DNA from: Spirochaetaceae bacterium | Lineage (GTDB): Bacteria; Spirochaetota; Spirochaetia; Treponematales; Treponemataceae | Direction: 5' to 3' | DNA: 64,000 nt | Assembly: GCA_017622235.1 (NCBI GenBank) | Contig: JAGARN010000007.1 | Location: 1 to 64,000 of the forward strand | Shown: positions 59,891 to 64,000 of the stretch, in pieces | How positions within the stretch are numbered: position 1 is the first letter of the stretch | Layout: each line of letters starts with the position of its first letter | The notes under the pieces: generated by a model | What the model saw: only the letters and a program-made list of their open reading frames with translations | What the model was told of the DNA's origin: nothing | Databases searched by the model: none | Program-made: the position numbers and the translations under genes

Positions 59891-61644
59891 TGAATAGTCC
59901 TCATCCAATATACACAGAATCTACGGAATGTCAGGATTGCTACAAATGTATTCGTCGTTGTCCAGTAAAGGCTATCCGTGTAGAAAACGGACACGCAAAA
60001 ATTATACCTGATTCTTGTATTTTTTGTGGTGCTTGTGTTATACATTGTCCATCTCATGCAAAGCATAGTCGTGATGATACTGCAAGAGCAAAGCATTTAA
60101 TAAATCAGAAAGAACGTGTTGTTGTTTCGTTAGCTCCTTCTTTTATTTCTGAATTTTCTGATTATACTCCGGCTCAGTTGATTGCTGCTATAAAGTGTTT
60201 GGGATTCTCTGATGTTTCAGAAACTGCTATAGGAGCGGATTTAGTTTCTGCTCAGGTAGCACAAGATTTAGCATTTGCTTTAAAAAATCCCGAGGCACAA
60301 AAACTTTTTATATCTTCGGCTTGTCCCGCCGTGGTGGAGTACATCAAGCATTATATGCCGGAACTTGATAAATATATAACCGACAGAGCGTCTCCGCTTT
60401 TAGCTCACAGTCGATATCTACGCAAACTTTACGGTGACGATATTGGTATAGTATTTATTGGTCCTTGTATAGCAAAAAAACGGGAAGCTGATGTTTGGAA
60501 AGAAGTTGATTTAGCTCTTACTTTTACAGAACTTAGGCAATGGCTAGAGGCTGAAGGGATTAGAGCAGATACTGCTGTACCATTTGGCAAAGAAAATGAA
60601 CAAGTGTTTGTTCCATTCAAAGCGGCAAAAAGTTCTTTATATCCTGTGGACGGTGGGATGATTGCTGCTTTTAAGGAATATGATACACTTGATGGTATCC
60701 GAACTATGACAGTTTCTGGTATAAACGAAATACACCACGCTTTAGATGGGCTTGAAATAGAAAAAATTACTTCACCTATATTTATGGAATTGCTTTCATG
60801 TGCGGGTGGTTGTATAAATGGTCCTGGAACGTCAGCCTTTAGTTCTGGAGCAATGAGGCGACTTTTGGTAGAAGAATATGCAGCTGCTGCTGATTCCGTA
60901 GCGTCTAAAGAATTGTTGTCCACTGAGGTTTCGTTAGTTGATACGCTTCCAATAAAAAAAGCTCCATCTGCAACCTATACAGAAGAAGAAATTCGTAGTG
61001 CGTTGCGTTCTGTCGGAAAGTACTCTGTTGCCGATGAAATGAATTGTGCTAGTTGTGGATACGATACGTGTAGAGCCTTTGCAGCAGCAATATTGGATAA
61101 TCGTGCGGAAAAAACAATGTGCGTTTCTTATATGCGTAAATTAGCACAAAAAAAGGCCAACGGATTAATTAGAGCAATTCCTAGCGGTGTTGTTATTGCA
61201 GATAAAAATCTTAAAATTGTTGAATGTAACATGAATTTTGCAAAACTTTTAGGTCATGATGTAGTTGAAATGTACGAGGCAAAGCCCGGTCTTGAAGGAG
61301 CAGACCTTAACAAACTTACATCGGCTGCAAGATTCTTTTCTGATGTTCTCTCTCTTAATGGTCCTGATGTTATAGATCGGGACGTTCGTGAAGGGAAAAA
61401 GATTTTTCATGTAACTGTATTCGAAATAGAAAAAGAAGAAATTGCTGCTGGTGTTATAGAAGATATTACTGCACCGCAAAGTCAAAAGAGCAGGACGATA
61501 AGCCAAGCACGAAAGATTATAGATAAGAATCTTTCTGTTGTGCAGAAGATAGCTTTCTTATTAGGTGAAAACGCTGCAGAAACTGAATCCATGTTGAATT
61601 CAATTATTGATTCTTATGCCACAGATGAGGAATCAGAGGAATGA
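59890..61644 (+). CDS. hydS: Sensory [FeFe] hydrogenase (HydS-like) with PAS domain
   Basis: This 584-residue protein has the group C sensory hydrogenase layout. Residues 14-60 hold two [4Fe-4S] motifs (CQDCYKCIRRC and CIFCGACVIHC). The H-cluster domain has SSACPAVVEY (about 141-150), GPCIAKKREAD (about 190-200) and MELLSCAGGCINGPG (about 299-313), the counterparts of the L1-L3 motifs of HydA, with several positions changed. A further cysteine domain (CASCGYDTC, about 386) and a PAS domain (about 420-535) follow. Such proteins are thought to sense H2 or redox state and signal to the phosphatase encoded next. Confidence 0.88.
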   Translation: MNSPHPIYTESTECQDCYKCIRRCPVKAIRVENGHAKIIPDSCIFCGACVIHCPSHAKHSRDDTARAKHLINQKERVVVSLAPSFISEFSDYTPAQLIAAIKCLGFSDVSETAIGADLVSAQVAQDLAFALKNPEAQKLFISSACPAVVEYIKHYMPELDKYITDRASPLLAHSRYLRKLYGDDIGIVFIGPCIAKKREADVWKEVDLALTFTELRQWLEAEGIRADTAVPFGKENEQVFVPFKAAKSSLYPVDGGMIAAFKEYDTLDGIRTMTVSGINEIHHALDGLEIEKITSPIFMELLSCAGGCINGPGTSAFSSGAMRRLLVEEYAAAADSVASKELLSTEVSLVDTLPIKKAPSATYTEEEIRSALRSVGKYSVADEMNCASCGYDTCRAFAAAILDNRAEKTMCVSYMRKLAQKKANGLIRAIPSGVVIADKNLKIVECNMNFAKLLGHDVVEMYEAKPGLEGADLNKLTSAARFFSDVLSLNGPDVIDRDVREGKKIFHVTVFEIEKEEIAAGVIEDITAPQSQKSRTISQARKIIDKNLSVVQKIAFLLGENAAETESMLNSIIDSYATDEESEE

Positions 61645-62885
61645 TGTCCGATAAAGCTGAACATAACATTGACAATAACAAGGATGCTCTTTCAGAAACA
61701 TTTATCGAGGTCGGTCATTATCAACTTTGTAAATACAACCAGCACGCCGAGGGAGATGTTTTTCTTTCGCAAAAAAATCCTACGGATGGGCGAGTTATAA
61801 CAACACTTTCAGATGGATTGGGTTCTGGAATAAAGGCAGGTGTTTTAGCAACTTTAACTGCAACTATGGCTACAAAATTTATTGCTAACGATATTCCAAT
61901 ACGGCGTGCTGCAGAAATAATAATGAACACTTTGCCGGTTTGTAAAGAGCGTGGCATTAGTTATGCAACATTCACTTTGGTTGATATAGAACCTAATGCA
62001 ACAGTCCGCATAATGGAGTATGATAATCCTCCATATGTATTGATTCGGCGACAAACAATAATTGAGCCAATAAAAGATATTTCACCTATTGAGCGAAAGA
62101 ATAAAAAAACTGCACCTAAAAGAGAATCGCTACTGAACTATTCTAGGTACGAGGCACGTCCAGGTGACAGGCTTGTGTTTTTTTCTGATGGAGTTACTCA
62201 ATCTGGCATGGGAACGCCTTGCTTTCCTTTTGGTTGGGGTTCGCCTAATGCTCAGCAGTTTATATTAGACAAAGTTTTGCAAAATCCCTTAATAAGTGCA
62301 AGGGAACTAGCTCGTTCTGTTGTTCAAGAAGCTTGTATGCATGATGGCTACAAGCCAAAGGATGATATAACTTGTGGAGTTGTATATTTTCGTAATCCTA
62401 GGGATATGTTAGTTATGACAGGTCCGCCTTTGCATAAAGATAGGGATACAGAAATTGCTCGTATTTTTTCTTTATTTGATGGACATAAAGTTATTTGCGG
62501 AGGTACAACGGCAAATATTCTTTCTAGGGAATTAAATCGACCGATTAAGGTGTGTTTAAAAGATTTTGATCCCAAAGTTCCACCCTGTTCCGATATGGAA
62601 GGTGCAGATATGGTTACAGAAGGTATAATAACTATGGGTGTTGTATCTGAAATTTTGGAAAATGGGGCAAACATGGATGGTCTGCGAAGTAATGCTGCAA
62701 CCAGAATGGTAGAATTATTTTTGAATTGTGACAGAATATGGTTTGTTGTGGGAACTAAAATCAACGAGGCACACCAAGATCCGAATATGCCAGTTGAGTT
62801 AGAGATTCGGCGTAATGTTGTTAAAAAAATAGCGGCACTTCTTCAAGACAAGTATTTAAAAGAAGTGCATATTCAATATTTTTAG
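61641..62885 (+). CDS. SpoIIE-type (PP2C-like) serine phosphatase with extra C-terminal domain
   Basis: This 414-residue soluble protein has a SpoIIE phosphatase domain at about 25-250: the metal-binding aspartates in TLSDGLGSGIKAG (about 54-66), FFSDGVTQSG (about 178-187) and PKDDITCGVVYF (about 236-248). Residues 255-414 form a second conserved region with ICGGTTANILSREL and CSDMEGADMVTEG, which I cannot assign to a named fold. It overlaps hydS by four bases. The arrangement suggests that H2 or redox sensing controls dephosphorylation of an anti-sigma antagonist or similar target. Confidence 0.85.
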   Translation: MMSDKAEHNIDNNKDALSETFIEVGHYQLCKYNQHAEGDVFLSQKNPTDGRVITTLSDGLGSGIKAGVLATLTATMATKFIANDIPIRRAAEIIMNTLPVCKERGISYATFTLVDIEPNATVRIMEYDNPPYVLIRRQTIIEPIKDISPIERKNKKTAPKRESLLNYSRYEARPGDRLVFFSDGVTQSGMGTPCFPFGWGSPNAQQFILDKVLQNPLISARELARSVVQEACMHDGYKPKDDITCGVVYFRNPRDMLVMTGPPLHKDRDTEIARIFSLFDGHKVICGGTTANILSRELNRPIKVCLKDFDPKVPPCSDMEGADMVTEGIITMGVVSEILENGANMDGLRSNAATRMVELFLNCDRIWFVVGTKINEAHQDPNMPVELEIRRNVVKKIAALLQDKYLKEVHIQYF

Positions 62886-62902
62886 TTTTGCAAGGAGTTT
62901 TT

Positions 62903-63169
62903 ATGAAAAAAATTATGGTTTCAATATGCACAGGAACAGCGTGTTTTGTTATGGGGGCATCGGAAATTATGTTGCTTGAGGAGCAGTTGCCTTCAGAATT
63001 ACAAGATATAGTAGAAGTTCAAGGTATAACTTGTTTTGAAGTTTGCAAAAATAGTGAATGTGGCAAAGCTCCATTTGTAAAAATAAACGACGAAATTATT
63101 TCCGAAGCTAGTTTGCCAAAAGTTATTGCTAGAATTCAGGAACTTGCTGAGGAGTTAAATCATGCTTAA
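62903..63169 (+). CDS. Thioredoxin-like [2Fe-2S] protein
   Basis: This 88-residue protein is a second thioredoxin-fold [2Fe-2S] carrier. Cysteines lie in ICTGTACF and in TCFEVCKNSECG. The start at 62903 is chosen because AAGGAG lies seven bases before it. It overlaps the hydrogenase gene by eight bases and probably serves as its electron partner. It is diverged from the first small ferredoxin of the operon, with an extra CKNSEC spacing. Confidence 0.8.
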   Translation: MKKIMVSICTGTACFVMGASEIMLLEEQLPSELQDIVEVQGITCFEVCKNSECGKAPFVKINDEIISEASLPKVIARIQELAEELNHA

Positions 63170-64000
63170 TATTAACAACAATGCTGCTCACTTAAAACGA
63201 GAAATTTTAGTTCGTATAGCAAAACTTCAGTTGGCAGGTAAATTAGAAGAAGGTGTGCATTATATTCCAAGAGAAATGGCTCCTAGTGGTAGTCAGCCTG
63301 TTCGGTGTTGTATTTTCCATGACCGAGAGATATTGCGTATGCGTGTTATGGCTCGTCTTGGCCATAGTGTAGAAGATTATGACGATGAAAAGAAACTTGC
63401 GGAGTTTGCAAAAGAAGCCTTAGAACGAGAAACTCCAACTTGGCCAATGCTTACGGTTTTAGATGAGGCTTGTAATGCCTGTGTGCGTAGTCACTATATG
63501 GTAACAAATGCTTGTCAGGCTTGTCTTGCCCGTCCTTGTATGATGAACTGTGGCAAAAAAGCCATATCAATTTCTGCTGGTAGAGCTCATATTGACCCAG
63601 AGAAATGCGTAAACTGTGGGCTTTGTATGCAAAACTGTCCATATCATGCAATTATAAAGATTCCTGTTCCGTGCGAAGAAGCCTGCCCAGTTGGGGCAAT
63701 TTCTAAAGATGAAGATGGCAAAGAGCGTATCGATTACCATAAGTGTATTTTTTGCGGCAACTGCATGAGGGAATGTCCCTTCGGTGCTATGATGGATAAG
63801 AGCCAGTTAGTTGATGTGTTAAAACATATAATAAACGGCAAAAAAGTTGTCGCCATGTATGCTCCTGCAATAGCGGCTCAGTTTCGTGCTGCTCCTGGTC
63901 AGTTAGAAGGTGCTTTAAAACAGGCAGGCTTTTCACGAGTATGGGAAGTTGCAATCGGTGCGGATATTACAGCAAATAAAGAGGCTCACGAGTTTGAAGA
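63162..64000 (+). CDS. [FeFe] hydrogenase, N-terminal part, continues beyond window
   Basis: The frame from the ATG at 63162 is open to the window end (280 residues). Residues 1-60 have KLQLAGKLEEGVHYIPREM and a CCIFHDREILRMRVMARLG stretch typical of the monomeric, group B-like [FeFe] hydrogenases. Then come several iron-sulfur motifs: CNACVRSHYMVTNACQACL, CMMNCG, CVNCGLCMQNCPYHA and CIFCGNCMRECPFGA. The H-cluster domain has just begun (APAIAAQFRAAPGQLEGAL). A GAGGAG ribosome site precedes the ATG. It is presumably the catalytic output or partner of the HydS sensor. Confidence 0.87.
   Translation, partial: MLNINNNAAHLKREILVRIAKLQLAGKLEEGVHYIPREMAPSGSQPVRCCIFHDREILRMRVMARLGHSVEDYDDEKKLAEFAKEALERETPTWPMLTVLDEACNACVRSHYMVTNACQACLARPCMMNCGKKAISISAGRAHIDPEKCVNCGLCMQNCPYHAIIKIPVPCEEACPVGAISKDEDGKERIDYHKCIFCGNCMRECPFGAMMDKSQLVDVLKHIINGKKVVAMYAPAIAAQFRAAPGQLEGALKQAGFSRVWEVAIGADITANKEAHEFE

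Overview
The window looks like a chromosomal piece of a low-GC, anaerobic, carbohydrate-using spirochaete, most likely a Treponema from an animal gut, rumen or mouth. This is an inference from the mix of genes, not from a marker gene: relaxed spirochaetal lipoboxes, a secreted DUF2259-like protein next to a SulP transporter, PTS enzyme I without any sugar permease, an OmpL47-like periplasmic protein, several DUF4143 ATPases, AddAB-type recombination, and a sensory [FeFe]-hydrogenase locus typical of fermentative anaerobes. No plasmid, phage, insertion sequence or CRISPR signature was seen.

Layout. 1-8.5 kb is loosely packed accessory DNA: a 5'-truncated and a complete AAA/DUF4143 ATPase, gene remnants, a small P-loop kinase, a FeoB-associated membrane peptide, a GH2 glycosidase, an AlkD-like repair protein and two uncharacterised proteins, separated by strong palindromes. 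8.7-24.7 kb is a carbohydrate island: cellobiose phosphorylase (minus), then nagA-nagB and a sugar ABC importer with two substrate-binding proteins (plus), then a minus-strand operon of binding protein, two permeases and a beta-mannosidase. No ABC ATPase is present, so a shared one encoded elsewhere is implied. Terminator-like hairpins lie after each operonic binding-protein gene, and LacI-type palindromes lie at two promoters. 24.8-34.5 kb holds a SulP transporter with a secreted protein, membrane proteins, a CTP-type lipid kinase, a 1203-residue TPR protein with tandem repeats, a CBM48-like secreted protein and the ribosome-rescue factor RqcH. A tRNA-Leu(CAA) follows.

34.8-49.7 kb is mostly housekeeping: ptsI-der-merR-rsm22-pyrE as one operon, RNase D, an Eis-like acetyltransferase, a queuosine-precursor transporter, pfkA with an FMN hydroxyacid dehydrogenase and an NlpC/P60 lipoprotein, an NhaC antiporter, epmA and mazG. 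mazG overlaps addB-addA, the RecBCD-like nuclease/helicase pair (to 56.0 kb). After an OmpL47-like protein, DacA and an amino-acid binding protein, the window ends in a hydrogenase operon: small [2Fe-2S] protein, HydS-type sensory hydrogenase with PAS, SpoIIE-type phosphatase, second [2Fe-2S] protein, and the first 280 residues of a catalytic-type [FeFe] hydrogenase.

Across the window two kinds of gene start can be read. About half of transcription-unit heads have a clear Shine-Dalgarno sequence. At least ten others have none, and instead carry a -10 box exactly 5-7 bases before the start codon, usually with a well placed -35 box, which predicts leaderless mRNAs. This pattern, the hydrogenase-sensor locus, and the covarying operator palindromes at the DUF4143 ATPase are the most interesting observations.
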